The position numbers and the translations under genes are program-made. 64,000 nt of DNA from an uncultured Pirellulaceae bacterium (GTDB lineage: Bacteria > Planctomycetota > Planctomycetia > Pirellulales > Pirellulaceae). The notes under the pieces were generated by a model. That model was given only the letters and a program-made list of their open reading frames with translations. It did no database searches and was not told the DNA's origin. Below are positions 54,404 to 63,846 of the stretch, piece by piece. The first letter of the stretch is position 1, and the number at the start of each line of letters is the position of its first letter. The stretch covers positions 62,001 through 126,000 of the forward strand of contig CALDHM010000005.1 of NCBI GenBank assembly GCA_937941455.1, in the 5' to 3' direction.

Positions 54404-57400
54404 ATGCCTCGCTCCAGTGACTTGTGGAAAATCATCGCGATTCTGCTGTTGGGAACCGGGTTAATCATCGCCACCACCTACTCGGCATACCAGAACGTGA
54501 CGCAGCGCCCGGTCATGGTCTTGGTACCGGCCACGCCGCAGCCTGTCGACGCGGCACCGCCCGCGGCCGACGTTTCCGCGGCAGAAGCCCCAGCCACCCC
54601 GCCGTCGCCGTCGCACGACGGTGCCGCTGACTCCGCGAAGGCCCCAGGTGCTGCCGCGAGCTCGTCCACCGACACAGGGCCATCGCCGACCACACTCCCC
54701 GCTGCAACATCGGCGGAACAGGGGATAGAAACTGTCGCGGGCGCCAGCGATGTGCCTCCCCCCCCTCTGTTGCCGATCACCTTGCGCCGCGGTGAGAAGA
54801 TCGCATTGGTCGGGAACAGCCTGGCCGAGCGGATGAATCTGTTCGGGCACTTCGAAACGCTGTTGCACACGCGCTTCCCCGAGCTTGAATTGCAAGTGCG
54901 GAATTTCGCTCGGCCGGCTGACGAGGTGGCGATCCAGCAGCGCCCTAATGATTACACGGCGATCGATGATCCCCAAGCGGTCTTCGGCGCCGAAACCTAC
55001 CTGTGCTTTTTCGGATTCAACGAAGCGTTTGCTGGTCTTGCGGAAATCGAGCGCTTCGTGGCGAACTATCGCGAATTTCTGCGCAAGACGGCCGAGCGGT
55101 ATCCGGCCGCCGGAAAGCCGCTGCGGTTCGTCTTGATCTCGCCGATCGCTTTCGAGGCGGCGGCGGATCGTTGGTTGCCCGACGGCACTCGGGAGAATCT
55201 GCACTTGGCGGCTTACACCGATGCCATCAAGCGACTGGCGGCCGAGGAGCGGTTGCCGTTTGTCGATCTGTTCACGCCGACTTTGGAGGAGTTTGCCCGC
55301 GCGTCCGGGTTGCAACTCACCGTCAACGGCTGCCACTTGAACGAACGCGGCGATCGGCTGGTGGGGAAGCTCTTGGACGAAACCTTGTTCGGCCAACGCG
55401 AACGCTTCCCGTCGGCGGAGCAGTTCGAGGCCTTGCGTCAGGCGATCGTCGACAAAAACTGGCACCACCAACAAGATTATCGCCAAGTCAACGGCTGGTA
55501 TGTCTACGGCGGCCGCCGAACCTGGGACACCGAGACCTTTCCGCGCGAGTATGCCAAAATTCGGGCGATGGTTGCGGTTCGCGATCGCGAAATCTGGGCG
55601 ATGGCACAAGGGAAAAAAACGGTCTATCAACCCGATGATTCCGGAACGGGCGAATTGTTCACGCCACCGACGCGCTTCGGTAACCCGCAGCAGAAATACT
55701 CCGAGGCCGATGAATTGCGGATTCTGACCCCCGAAGAGTTTTTGCAAACAGTCACCGTACCTGCGGGGTTCGAAATCCAATTGTTCGCTGACGAACGGCA
55801 ATTTCCCGAATTGGCAAATCCGGTGCAGCTGAATTTCGACAACCGCGGCCGATTATGGGTGGCTTGCATGCCAACGTATCCGCAGTGGAAACCGGGCGAT
55901 CCGAAACCGAGCGACCGCCTGTTGATCCTGGAAGATGTGGACGGCGACGGCCGCGCAGATAAGTGCACGACGTTCTACGATCGGCTGCATTGCCCGACCG
56001 GTTTCGAGTTCTGGAATGGCGGTGTCTTGGTAGTGGACCAACCGCGTTTGCTGTTTCTTAAGGATACCAACGGTGACGATCGAGCCGATCAAATCGTCCA
56101 CTTGATGGACGGTTGGGCGACCGACGACACGCATCATACGTGCGGTTCGTTCCAATGGAGTCATGGCGGTTTGCTGCACATGCTGGAGGGGATCGCCACG
56201 AGCACGACGTTGGAGACGCCTTGGGGGCCGCACCGCAGTTTCGGGGCGGGTGGGGCCTACGTGATGGATCCGCGGTCACTCAAGATTCGCCAATTTCCGT
56301 TGCCCGGCCAATACAATATGTGGTGCTACTCGTTCGACGAGTGGGGACAAGGTTTTCCCGGGGACGGCACGACCGCCAATCAGGCCTGGGACACGCCGCT
56401 GTCGGGGGCGAACTTCCCCGGGCGCAAGGGGATCCGCTTCATTTATGACAGCGACGGAATGCGGCCCGCTTTGGGGAGCGAGTTCCTCGTCAGCCGCCAT
56501 TTCCCCGAGGATATCCAACGACAAATGACCTTCGCGTGCGTCATCAACATGAATGGACTCCCTCGGTTTTCCCTTCGCGACGACGGGGGGGGCTATGCGG
56601 GAGCAAGAATTCGCCGACCGGACGGAACGCCCGACGATCTGATCCGTTCGACCGACAAACACTTCCGTCCGGCGAACCCGCAAATCGGTCCCGATGGGGC
56701 CTTGTGGTTCGGCGATTGGGCCAATCCCTTGATCGGACACATGCAATACAGTCAACGGGATCCGAACCGGGACAAGACCCACGGCCGCATTTATCGTCTG
56801 ATCTATCCGTCTCGGCCGCTCGTGACGTCGGCAATTCAATTCGACAAATCGGAGTTCGAACTGCTGGAGCAATTGCGGCTCCCCGAATGGCGAACGCGTT
56901 ACCGAGCTCGCCGCGAACTCCGCGACCGCCCGACGGCTTTGGTCGAGGCGGCCCTCAAACGGTGGGAGGAATCGCTACAAGGCACTGATCCCGAGATCGA
57001 GCGACTGGGCTGCGAGGCATTGTGGATTCGCCAATCGCACGGATTGCTCGACGTAGGCATTGTGGCGACGGTCGCTCAGCAGGCACGGGCGTATCAGGCG
57101 CGGGCGGCCGCCGTGCGCATCCTGGCCGACGAGCGCGAGCGGTTCCCCTCGGCGCTGGATCTGCTGATCGCGGCGGCAGGAGACGAGCACCCGCGCGTGC
57201 GGACCGAAGCGGCTCGCGGCCTTAGCTTCTTTCCCGAACGTCGCGCGGTGGAAACGCTCCTGGCGATGGCCGACCTGGACGCAGATTATTGGTGCGACTA
57301 CACGATCTACCATGCCCTGGGCGCGACGCAGCAGGTTTGGCGACAGGACTATGTCGAGGGGCGACTTGGCCAACTCGGTCCTCGCGCTGAAACGATCGTT

Positions 57401-57949
57401 GGCGGATTGCTGGGGGACTTCGCCCTCAACCACCGCGTCCAAGGGCTCATTGACGACGCTCACAATCGTGACCTGCCGGAAGAGCAACGAAACAAAGCGA
57501 TCGCCGCGATCGGCGATATCCGGGGGATTCCAGAAAAAGGCAAGGAACTGTTCGAGCGCAATTGCGCGACATGCCATATGATCGGCGCGGTCGGCCGAGA
57601 TTTCGGGCCGAACCTTTCCGACGTCGGCGCTCGATTGCAGCGTACGAAAATCATCGAATCGGTGGTCGAGCCCAGCAAGGAGGTCAACGACAAATACAAA
57701 ACGACGTTGGTGATGACCCTCGACGGACTGGTCGTCTCGGGTTTGCTTGTCGCGGACGGACCCGAGGAGCTGCAAATCTTTGACGGCAAGGAAATGCACA
57801 AGGTAGCAGTGGACGATATCGACGAGCGGGTTACGAAGAACCAGAGCAGCATGCCCGATGACCTTGCCAAGGCGATGTCCCCCGCGGAGTTCGTCCACTT
57901 GATCGAGTACCTGTCGCGGCAAACGGCCAAAGCGACCGGGGGCGAATAA
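54404..57949 (+). CDS. SGNH-hydrolase / PVC-type membrane dehydrogenase / cytochrome c fusion
   Basis: 1181 residues. A membrane anchor (about 9-29) and an Ala/Pro/Ser-rich linker (40-125) lead to an SGNH-hydrolase-like domain (about 125-340) with LVGNSLAERM, CFFGFNEAF and NGCHLNERGD. A PVC-type putative membrane-bound dehydrogenase propeller follows (about 450-810: GFEIQLFADERQFPELANPV, LEDVDGDGRADKCTTFYD, DGALWFGDWANP). HEAT-like repeats occupy about 815-1030, and the C-terminal PVC heme-binding domain has Cys1054-Ala-Thr-Cys1057-His1058. Such fusions are a known planctomycete speciality; substrates are unknown, and the sugar-dehydrogenase-like fold suggests carbohydrate oxidation outside the cytoplasm. 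Confidence 0.87.
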   Translation: MPRSSDLWKIIAILLLGTGLIIATTYSAYQNVTQRPVMVLVPATPQPVDAAPPAADVSAAEAPATPPSPSHDGAADSAKAPGAAASSSTDTGPSPTTLPAATSAEQGIETVAGASDVPPPPLLPITLRRGEKIALVGNSLAERMNLFGHFETLLHTRFPELELQVRNFARPADEVAIQQRPNDYTAIDDPQAVFGAETYLCFFGFNEAFAGLAEIERFVANYREFLRKTAERYPAAGKPLRFVLISPIAFEAAADRWLPDGTRENLHLAAYTDAIKRLAAEERLPFVDLFTPTLEEFARASGLQLTVNGCHLNERGDRLVGKLLDETLFGQRERFPSAEQFEALRQAIVDKNWHHQQDYRQVNGWYVYGGRRTWDTETFPREYAKIRAMVAVRDREIWAMAQGKKTVYQPDDSGTGELFTPPTRFGNPQQKYSEADELRILTPEEFLQTVTVPAGFEIQLFADERQFPELANPVQLNFDNRGRLWVACMPTYPQWKPGDPKPSDRLLILEDVDGDGRADKCTTFYDRLHCPTGFEFWNGGVLVVDQPRLLFLKDTNGDDRADQIVHLMDGWATDDTHHTCGSFQWSHGGLLHMLEGIATSTTLETPWGPHRSFGAGGAYVMDPRSLKIRQFPLPGQYNMWCYSFDEWGQGFPGDGTTANQAWDTPLSGANFPGRKGIRFIYDSDGMRPALGSEFLVSRHFPEDIQRQMTFACVINMNGLPRFSLRDDGGGYAGARIRRPDGTPDDLIRSTDKHFRPANPQIGPDGALWFGDWANPLIGHMQYSQRDPNRDKTHGRIYRLIYPSRPLVTSAIQFDKSEFELLEQLRLPEWRTRYRARRELRDRPTALVEAALKRWEESLQGTDPEIERLGCEALWIRQSHGLLDVGIVATVAQQARAYQARAAAVRILADERERFPSALDLLIAAAGDEHPRVRTEAARGLSFFPERRAVETLLAMADLDADYWCDYTIYHALGATQQVWRQDYVEGRLGQLGPRAETIVGGLLGDFALNHRVQGLIDDAHNRDLPEEQRNKAIAAIGDIRGIPEKGKELFERNCATCHMIGAVGRDFGPNLSDVGARLQRTKIIESVVEPSKEVNDKYKTTLVMTLDGLVVSGLLVADGPEELQIFDGKEMHKVAVDDIDERVTKNQSSMPDDLAKAMSPAEFVHLIEYLSRQTAKATGGE

Positions 57950-58229
57950 TCAGCGTCCCGCGAAAATTTTTTGGCTATCCAGCGACGCGGTACTTGATAA
58001 AATTATGCAGGATCGAAGCGAACGGTCGGCAGCAAACCCGACGCCACCATTCGACGAGGTCGAATTCGGTTCGAGATTCTCCGAACTAGGTTTTGCACAA
58101 ACCCGAGCAGCCGCGGGTCAACTGTTCGCGTCTAACTTGCAATCCGGGCGCCAACGCGTTCCGCCTGAGAGGTTTGTGGCCACGACTAGAAACTCAAGTC
58201 ACACCGTCGCGTTAGGGAGGGGCACTTTG

Positions 58230-59138
58230 ATGTCGAAAATCCGCAATTTGTTGAGGGGGTGGATGGTGTTGCTGGTCGGTTGCCTTGCGACCCCGGCCAA
58301 TGGGCAACTGATCGGAATCGGATCACCGTTCACGACCGCCACCCATTCGTATTACGAGCATTTCGGTGTCAATTTCGGATTGCATTTCCCCAGTGGCGGG
58401 CAGGGCGCGTTCGGTGGCAGCCGTATTGTCGGCCTGCTCCCCAATGGTCAATTCGCCCCCGCGATATCTTTTACCCAAAACTCGGCTGGGGGAACTATTC
58501 CGCCCTTCGGCGGATTCGATCCCGGCTCGGCCGCGAATTTTGGCTTCGGCCGCTTCGGCAGTGGCGGCGGCTTCTCGCTTGGCCTGACCATGGGCAAGGG
58601 GAGCACGCGAATGCTGACCTCCACGACCCCCAGCCTCACGATGTTCAATGGCGCTGGCGGCTCGATGTTCCACGGCGAAGTCCGTCCCTTCGTGATGGGT
58701 GTGATCCCGGTCAACGGAGGGGGGGGGAATGTCATCACGCGGCCGGTCAACGGCGTGACGATTGCGACCTCTAGTGGTCAATTGGATTTGCGTAATCTGG
58801 GGCAGCGGGACGTGTCACGGGCGACCTCGACGGAGTTGCCTCCCTTGCCCCGTTCCTCGTCCGCCGAGCGAGCCATGGACAGCGTTGCCGAAATCAAAGC
58901 TCGCAAGGAAGCCGAGTCGCGAGCCACCTTGGAAAAAATCAAAGAGCACTTGCAGTCCGCAGCGGATGCTGTGGCGAGCCAGCACTATGGCCAAGCTCGT
59001 TCGCATCTGAAAATGGCTCACGACCTCACCGAGGATGCCGACCAGCGGCGCGAGCTCAAGGCCCAAATAGAAACGCTTCGCGGAAGAGAAAAAATCCTCC
59101 GCGAAGCGAAACGAGATTCTTCCAGATCAGGCAAATGA
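58230..59138 (+). CDS. secreted glycine-rich protein with helical C-terminal tail
   Basis: 302 residues from the ATG at 58230, with GGGAGGGG upstream; the open frame extends upstream to 58005 but lacks a start context. A signal peptide (MSKIRNLLRGWMVLLVGCLA) is followed by a Gly/Phe/Ser-rich region (about 30-190, such as FGFGRFGSGGGFSLG) and a charged, TPR-like helical C terminus (about 205-300, EKIKEHLQSAADAVASQHYG). No family is recognised. The gene stands alone behind the dehydrogenase fusion. The 280 bases before it hold no other gene. Confidence 0.7.
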   Translation: MSKIRNLLRGWMVLLVGCLATPANGQLIGIGSPFTTATHSYYEHFGVNFGLHFPSGGQGAFGGSRIVGLLPNGQFAPAISFTQNSAGGTIPPFGGFDPGSAANFGFGRFGSGGGFSLGLTMGKGSTRMLTSTTPSLTMFNGAGGSMFHGEVRPFVMGVIPVNGGGGNVITRPVNGVTIATSSGQLDLRNLGQRDVSRATSTELPPLPRSSSAERAMDSVAEIKARKEAESRATLEKIKEHLQSAADAVASQHYGQARSHLKMAHDLTEDADQRRELKAQIETLRGREKILREAKRDSSRSGK

Positions 59139-59201
59139 ATTGCGTCTGAAGAAGTTGACTAACCGCTGCCACGGCCTTTAGAAACCCAAGAAAACCGTCG
59201 C

Positions 59202-59249
59202 TGGCCGTAACCCGCAGCGTAAGCCTGGGATCGTTATGGGTTTGGCCCT
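59202..59249 (+). repeat. dispersed repeat family D, degraded copy
   Basis: GGCCGTAACCCGCAGCGTAA followed by GCCTGGGATCGTTATGGG and TTTGGCCCTC. It has the CGTAACCCGnnGCGTAAGC core of the copies at 25824 and 45964. Confidence 0.6.
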
Positions 59250-59884
59250 CAGTTGCAACCGCAACCTTCCGTCAAATAACCCGAAAATTGGCTGGTGATG
59301 GGTGAACAGGTGTCGTAGTTGCAGTGATGGCGGCTGAAGAGGCGGCAATGGTGACCGCAGCCACGCAGGCAATCTCCGTGCCCGCAGTGGCCGCCTCCTG
59401 CGACTGGACCATCGCAGCCGTAACCGGCGGTCGGCCAGCCGAAGCAATTCGCTCCGCCAACGCCGACAAATCCTCGATGGTGTCCACATCCGCCGCAGCC
59501 CCCTTGACCGTGGCGATGACGATGTCCGAAGCGCGGCCCGAAACCGCAGTCGTCGAATCCGCATTCGGTACCAGCCACCACACCATAGCCGCCGAAACAG
59601 CCACCGGCATGCCCGCAGCCGCCGAATCCGCGCCCGCAGTGGCGTCCGCAGCCGCGCAGTCCGCAGCCTCCCGAGTTCAGTGTGCAGTCGTCATCGCAGT
59701 AGCCGGCCCATAAAGCTTCGGCGTCGGCATGCGTAATCGCTCGCCCACAGTCCGCACCGCCGAAGGCATTGGCGCGGGCTTGGTGAATTCGATAGCCAAA
59801 TCCTTGGGCTGACAATTCGCCCGAGGCTGCGCAGATGGCCAACGAACCGGCGACCATCAGCGCGTGAATCATTCTCAACTTCAT
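59249..59884 (-). CDS. secreted Cys/Gly/His-rich protein ending GCGCN
   Basis: 211 residues with a signal peptide (MKLRMIHALMVAGSLAICAA). The mature chain contains about 22 cysteines, many glycines and histidines, in short irregular repeats such as GCGLRGCGRHCGRG, GGCGHAGGCFGG, RHRHGQGGCGGCGHH and GHCGHGDCLRGCGHHC. The last residues are LTEGCGCN. The YTV protein at 47277 ends in GAGCGCN. No family is recognised; the composition suggests a disulfide-linked or metal-binding surface protein. The copper-type ATPase gene nearby (same strand, about 470 bases upstream) makes a metal link conceivable but unproven. Confidence 0.72.
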   Translation of the reverse strand: MKLRMIHALMVAGSLAICAASGELSAQGFGYRIHQARANAFGGADCGRAITHADAEALWAGYCDDDCTLNSGGCGLRGCGRHCGRGFGGCGHAGGCFGGYGVVAGTECGFDDCGFGPRFGHRHRHGQGGCGGCGHHRGFVGVGGANCFGWPTAGYGCDGPVAGGGHCGHGDCLRGCGHHCRLFSRHHCNYDTCSPITSQFSGYLTEGCGCN

Positions 59885-60249
59885 GTGTGACTCCCAACCG
59901 TTTTTCGAACAAGCTGGTTGTTACCCGGCAAGGATCGATTCGTTCCGCGATTCCCTGCCGACATCTCAACCAGGAGGTGACATTCGACAATACCGCTCGT
60001 TGAATCGTCACGTCGCAACGGCATTTTGACAGTCTCTGACTGCTTTTCCGCTAACCTCGATAAATTCGTTCCTATCCTACGTTTTGGTGAAAACGGTCGA
60101 CGTCGCGCGATCGTACCGGAAAAAACTGTCGATCGGTTTGGGTAAAATTTTCTAGCAGATTCGCGTCGCTGCGTTTTTGTCTCCTTGCCGCCCCGATCGT
60201 TGGAGCAGACGGTCGGATTGTGGCACTTGAGGAGGTCGTCATCCCCACG

Positions 60250-60290
60250 CGCTCTCTGGGAGAGTCGCCCCGTCAGGGCGGGAGAGGGGG
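60250..60290 (+). repeat. dispersed repeat family C
   Basis: GCTCTCTGGGAGAGTCGCCC followed by CGTCAGGGCGGGAGAGGGGG. It is a well-preserved family C copy with inverted-repeat arms, in the gap 59885-60352 where no gene is seen. Confidence 0.7.
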
Positions 60291-60352
60291 CGGATTCGCG
60301 ACCTCGGACGACATTCAGCTCGCTCGGGAAGAAGTTCACCCAGTCGCAGGAC

Positions 60353-62710
60353 CTAGAGGCGTGACAAACGCCAGTTGAGTCGGAGCGAATTACCAATCAC
60401 CCCGAAGTCGGACAGGGCCATCGCCGCCGCGGCAATCAGCGGACCATACATTCCCAAAAGCCCCAACGCCGCAGCCGGAATCGCCGCCACGTTGTAGATG
60501 AATGACATCCACAAATTCTGCTTGATGGTGCGCAGCGTCATGCGGCTCAGCCGTAGAGTTTCCGGAATGGCCTGCAAACGATACGCCGGAATTACGACAT
60601 CGGCCGACTCTAGCGCGATGGTGGTGCCGGTGCCGATGGCGATGCCGACTCCTCCGGCAGCCCCCGCAGCTGCCAAGGCAGCCGCGTCGTTGATCCCATC
60701 CCCCACCATACCGACGGCAGCTCGCGGGCTGGCCGCCGCGCGAACCTTCGCAACTTTCTCCAATGGCGAAAGCTGAGCGTGAACTTGATCGGCAGCGATA
60801 CCGACCGCGGCACTCACCGACCGCGCGACCTCTGCCCGATCGCCGGTGACCAGTTGAATGGTGCACCCCAACTGACGCAACTGGTCGATCATCTGTTTGG
60901 CCTCCGGACGAATTTCGTCGGCGAAAACGAAGGCACCGATGATCTGTGAACCACGGACCAGCAAGGAATGCGATCCGAGGATGCGCGGCATGTCATTGGG
61001 CAGCTCCAGTCCCTCGCGCTCGGCAACGGTCCAGGAAATCAGCCGCAAGGTCTGGCCGTGAAGGCTCCCTTCCAGTCCTTTTCCCGGAATCTCTCGGACA
61101 TCGGGCAATAACTGTGCCGGGGCCCCGCGATGGACCGCGTAGTCGACGATCGCTTGCGACAGCGGATGTCGCGATCCGCGGGCAAGACTGGTCGCCAAGG
61201 TTAAAACGGTGTCATCCTCGGTATCGATCGCCGTGAACGACGTGACGCGGGGGTGTCCGAACGTCAACGTTCCTGTTTTGTCGAGCAGGATTTGAGTGAC
61301 ATGAGCGGCTCGCTCCAGGGCGCCGGCGTGTTTGATGAGAATTCCCCGTCGCCGAGCGGCCCCTACACCGACCATGACCGCTGTCGGGGTCGCGAGTCCC
61401 AACGCGCAGGGGCAAGAGATTACCAGTACGGTAGTCGCATTGATTAAAGCCGTTGCCCAGGCTTGCCAGGGCCCTCGGCTTCCGTAGGCCAAGCCGTACC
61501 AAAGCCAACCGCCGAACGTTACCGCGGCGATCAATAACACCGCCGGAACGAAGTACGCGCACACGCGGTCAGCAAGCCGCGAGATGCGGGCCTTTGAGGC
61601 TTGTGCATCGCGAACAACTTCCGCAATGCGGGCCACCGTCGTATCGCGACCATCGCTCGTCGCTTGGATCACGACACGGCCTGACGTGTTCAAGCCGCCC
61701 GCTACCACAGCATCGCCGACCGTTTTGTCTTTGGGAAGTGGCTCACCCGTGATCAACGACTCGTCGATGGACGTAGCTCCTTGCACGACGGTGCCATCGA
61801 CCGCCACGCGGTCACCGGGGAGCACGAGCAATAAGTCGCCAGGCCGAACTTCGTCAGTCGGCACCACCGACCCAGTCGATGCATTTGGCGCGGTGACGCG
61901 TGTCACTTGATCGGGTTGCAGCGCGAGGAGTTCTCTCAATGCCGAGTTGGCCGCCGAAAGTGACCGAGCCTCTAGCCAATGGCCAATGCTTATAAGCGCC
62001 AACAGCCCCGCCGCCGCCTCCCAATACATCGGCTGTCCTGTGGGGATCCCCAACAACTCGCAGACCAAGACGACGGTCGAAAACGCCCAGGCCACCGTGG
62101 AGCCGATGGCAATCAGCGTGTCCATGTTCGTCGCCCCCTGACGGGCCGCTTGCAGGGCGGACCGATAAAAAGCCCAGCCAACGAATACTTGCGAAATGGT
62201 CGCCAGCAGTGCGGAGCCCCACATCACCGGGCGATGCAACGCATGCGGCAAAGTCAACCAGCCGAAGTCCATCGGCATGTGAACCAATGCCATCGGCAAC
62301 CACAGTGCGGTCGCAACCAAGGCACGCCAGCGCCAAGACCGTTCGCGGTCCAGTTGCTGCTGCTCGATTTCGGTGCGCCATGAGGTTACGGATCGCGCTG
62401 CGGCCGCTTGGTTGACTTGAAATCCTTGCCTCGCCACTGCAGCGGTCAACTGTTGCGGATCGATCGCATCGCCATAGACCATGGCCGCGCCGCTGGCCAA
62501 ATCCACCACAGCTCGCTCGACGCCCGGAACCGATCCGAGCGCTGTTTCAACTTGTTGAACACATCCGGCACAATGCATGCCGCGGATCGACAATTCATGG
62601 GTCGGCTGCGCGTTGGGCCGATTACGAGACGCCGGCAGCGCGTCGCTGTTATTCAAACGGTTACCCTCGTCAAAAAGAAAATCAACGCCGACGGTTTTCG
62701 ATATCTCCAT
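60353..62710 (-). CDS. copper-type P1B ATPase
   Basis: 785 residues from the ATG at 62710; the open frame continues upstream to 62863 but the extra part has no family character. An N-terminal heavy-metal-associated domain has SIRGMHCAGCVQQVE. The P-type motifs follow: membrane CPC in ISCPCALGLATPT, phosphorylation DKTGTLTFGHP, ATP-binding SRHPLSQAI and the hinge GDGINDAAALAAAG. About eight membrane helices are visible. CPC with this HMA pattern fits Cu(I) export (CopA/CtpA-like). No copper chaperone or regulator gene is adjacent. Confidence 0.92.
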   Translation of the reverse strand: MEISKTVGVDFLFDEGNRLNNSDALPASRNRPNAQPTHELSIRGMHCAGCVQQVETALGSVPGVERAVVDLASGAAMVYGDAIDPQQLTAAVARQGFQVNQAAAARSVTSWRTEIEQQQLDRERSWRWRALVATALWLPMALVHMPMDFGWLTLPHALHRPVMWGSALLATISQVFVGWAFYRSALQAARQGATNMDTLIAIGSTVAWAFSTVVLVCELLGIPTGQPMYWEAAAGLLALISIGHWLEARSLSAANSALRELLALQPDQVTRVTAPNASTGSVVPTDEVRPGDLLLVLPGDRVAVDGTVVQGATSIDESLITGEPLPKDKTVGDAVVAGGLNTSGRVVIQATSDGRDTTVARIAEVVRDAQASKARISRLADRVCAYFVPAVLLIAAVTFGGWLWYGLAYGSRGPWQAWATALINATTVLVISCPCALGLATPTAVMVGVGAARRRGILIKHAGALERAAHVTQILLDKTGTLTFGHPRVTSFTAIDTEDDTVLTLATSLARGSRHPLSQAIVDYAVHRGAPAQLLPDVREIPGKGLEGSLHGQTLRLISWTVAEREGLELPNDMPRILGSHSLLVRGSQIIGAFVFADEIRPEAKQMIDQLRQLGCTIQLVTGDRAEVARSVSAAVGIAADQVHAQLSPLEKVAKVRAAASPRAAVGMVGDGINDAAALAAAGAAGGVGIAIGTGTTIALESADVVIPAYRLQAIPETLRLSRMTLRTIKQNLWMSFIYNVAAIPAAALGLLGMYGPLIAAAAMALSDFGVIGNSLRLNWRLSRL

Positions 62711-62921
62711 TTTATCCAAAATTACTGGCAATGGCCGCTGCGGTACCCAAACATTTGCGGCTAGTGACCACGCGAGCGGGCGGCTAAAATCAGGATGGGG
62801 CCGGTCAAGCCGACTCATCCGCGCGGTGGAGCGCGGTTGGTGCCGACGGCCAATCGGTGCCACGTTGTGTGTTGAGGATCGGTGCCCATTGCGGTTGATC
62901 CAGGCCGAGTTGTTTTTTGAC

Positions 62922-62957
62922 GCACGATTAATTTTTGATGCACGATCAATTTTTGAT
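62922..62957 (+). repeat. 18-base tandem repeat just before a start codon
   Basis: Two units, GCACGATTAATTTTTGAT and GCACGATCAATTTTTGAT, one mismatch apart, followed by a partial third unit (GCACAATGA) that contains the start codon region of the next gene. Confidence 0.85.
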
Positions 62958-62962
62958 GCACA

Positions 62963-63622
62963 ATGAACATGCAGATCAGTCGATTAGTCCGCGACTTTGC
63001 GATCCTCGTCATATTGAGCGTCGGGATTTGGGCGGCGTATCAAACCTGGTCCATGTTCGGCGGCACTAGCGACTACGGCGCAGTGAGCCAAGCTTTTTCT
63101 CCCGACCGAGTCGCGGCCGATTTCGCTTTTTCCGCCAATCGGTGGGCTGAAGCGATCGAGCCGTATCAACGATTGACGCAAGACGATCCGTTCAACGCTG
63201 CCGCGTGGTATCGATTGGGTGAAGCCAATTGGCGGTACGGTCAAATCTTGCTTGAAGAGCTCAAGCGTATCGAATCGTCTGAAACCGATGCGGCACAGCT
63301 TGAGGAAAAGTCTCGCCAAGTCGACGCCGTGATCGCGCAGGCTTGCGAGGCCTACGAGCAAGCCCGTTCGTTTCTGCAGTTTCGCAACGATGCGCAGATG
63401 AAGTTGGCCGAAATTGCGACATGGCGTGGCGACTATGACCTGGCGTTTCAACTGCTGCGTAAGACAATCGGTGTCGGCCATGCCACGGTGGGGATTGATC
63501 GCAACCGGTTTCTGCTCCAGTTAGATGAGATCAATCCCACCGAATTTCGGACTCTGGTGCGATTAGAACGGGAAAATTTGGAGCGTCGACGTCGTAGCGG
63601 ACAGCGGAATGTCGCTCTGTGA
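62963..63622 (+). CDS. membrane-anchored TPR-like protein
   Basis: 219 residues from the ATG at 62963; an ATG 6 bases later is equally possible. One membrane helix (about residues 12-31, AILVILSVGIWAAYQTW) is followed by helical repeats of the TPR kind (about 50-185: RWAEAIEPYQRLTQDDPFNA, AWYRLGEANWRYG, and a later pair around ACEAYEQARSFLQFRNDAQM). It probably scaffolds an envelope complex; partner unknown. The start region overlaps the 18-base tandem repeat. Confidence 0.7.
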   Translation: MNMQISRLVRDFAILVILSVGIWAAYQTWSMFGGTSDYGAVSQAFSPDRVAADFAFSANRWAEAIEPYQRLTQDDPFNAAAWYRLGEANWRYGQILLEELKRIESSETDAAQLEEKSRQVDAVIAQACEAYEQARSFLQFRNDAQMKLAEIATWRGDYDLAFQLLRKTIGVGHATVGIDRNRFLLQLDEINPTEFRTLVRLERENLERRRRSGQRNVAL

Positions 63623-63846
63623 TCCAACTAGCTGTGGCGGTGATCGAACCTTGCCGTTTGGGGGGGCGATGCTGATTAGATGAATGCCGCGTTCGGCAGC
63701 AAGTTTGCCGCATTTTGGCTAGGTTGACCGAGTTTTGTCGCGGCAACTATAATCTCGCCTTTTCGCCCATCACCTTTTGCGGCGAACCTTCGCCTCGATC
63801 GCGGCAGACGGGCAATTCTCGAATCACAACGGTGCTGCGAGCAGTA

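Noticed and set aside
58005-58229. N-terminal extension of the glycine-rich protein
   Set aside because: It would bury the signal peptide inside the protein; the ATG at 58230 has a good ribosome-binding site.
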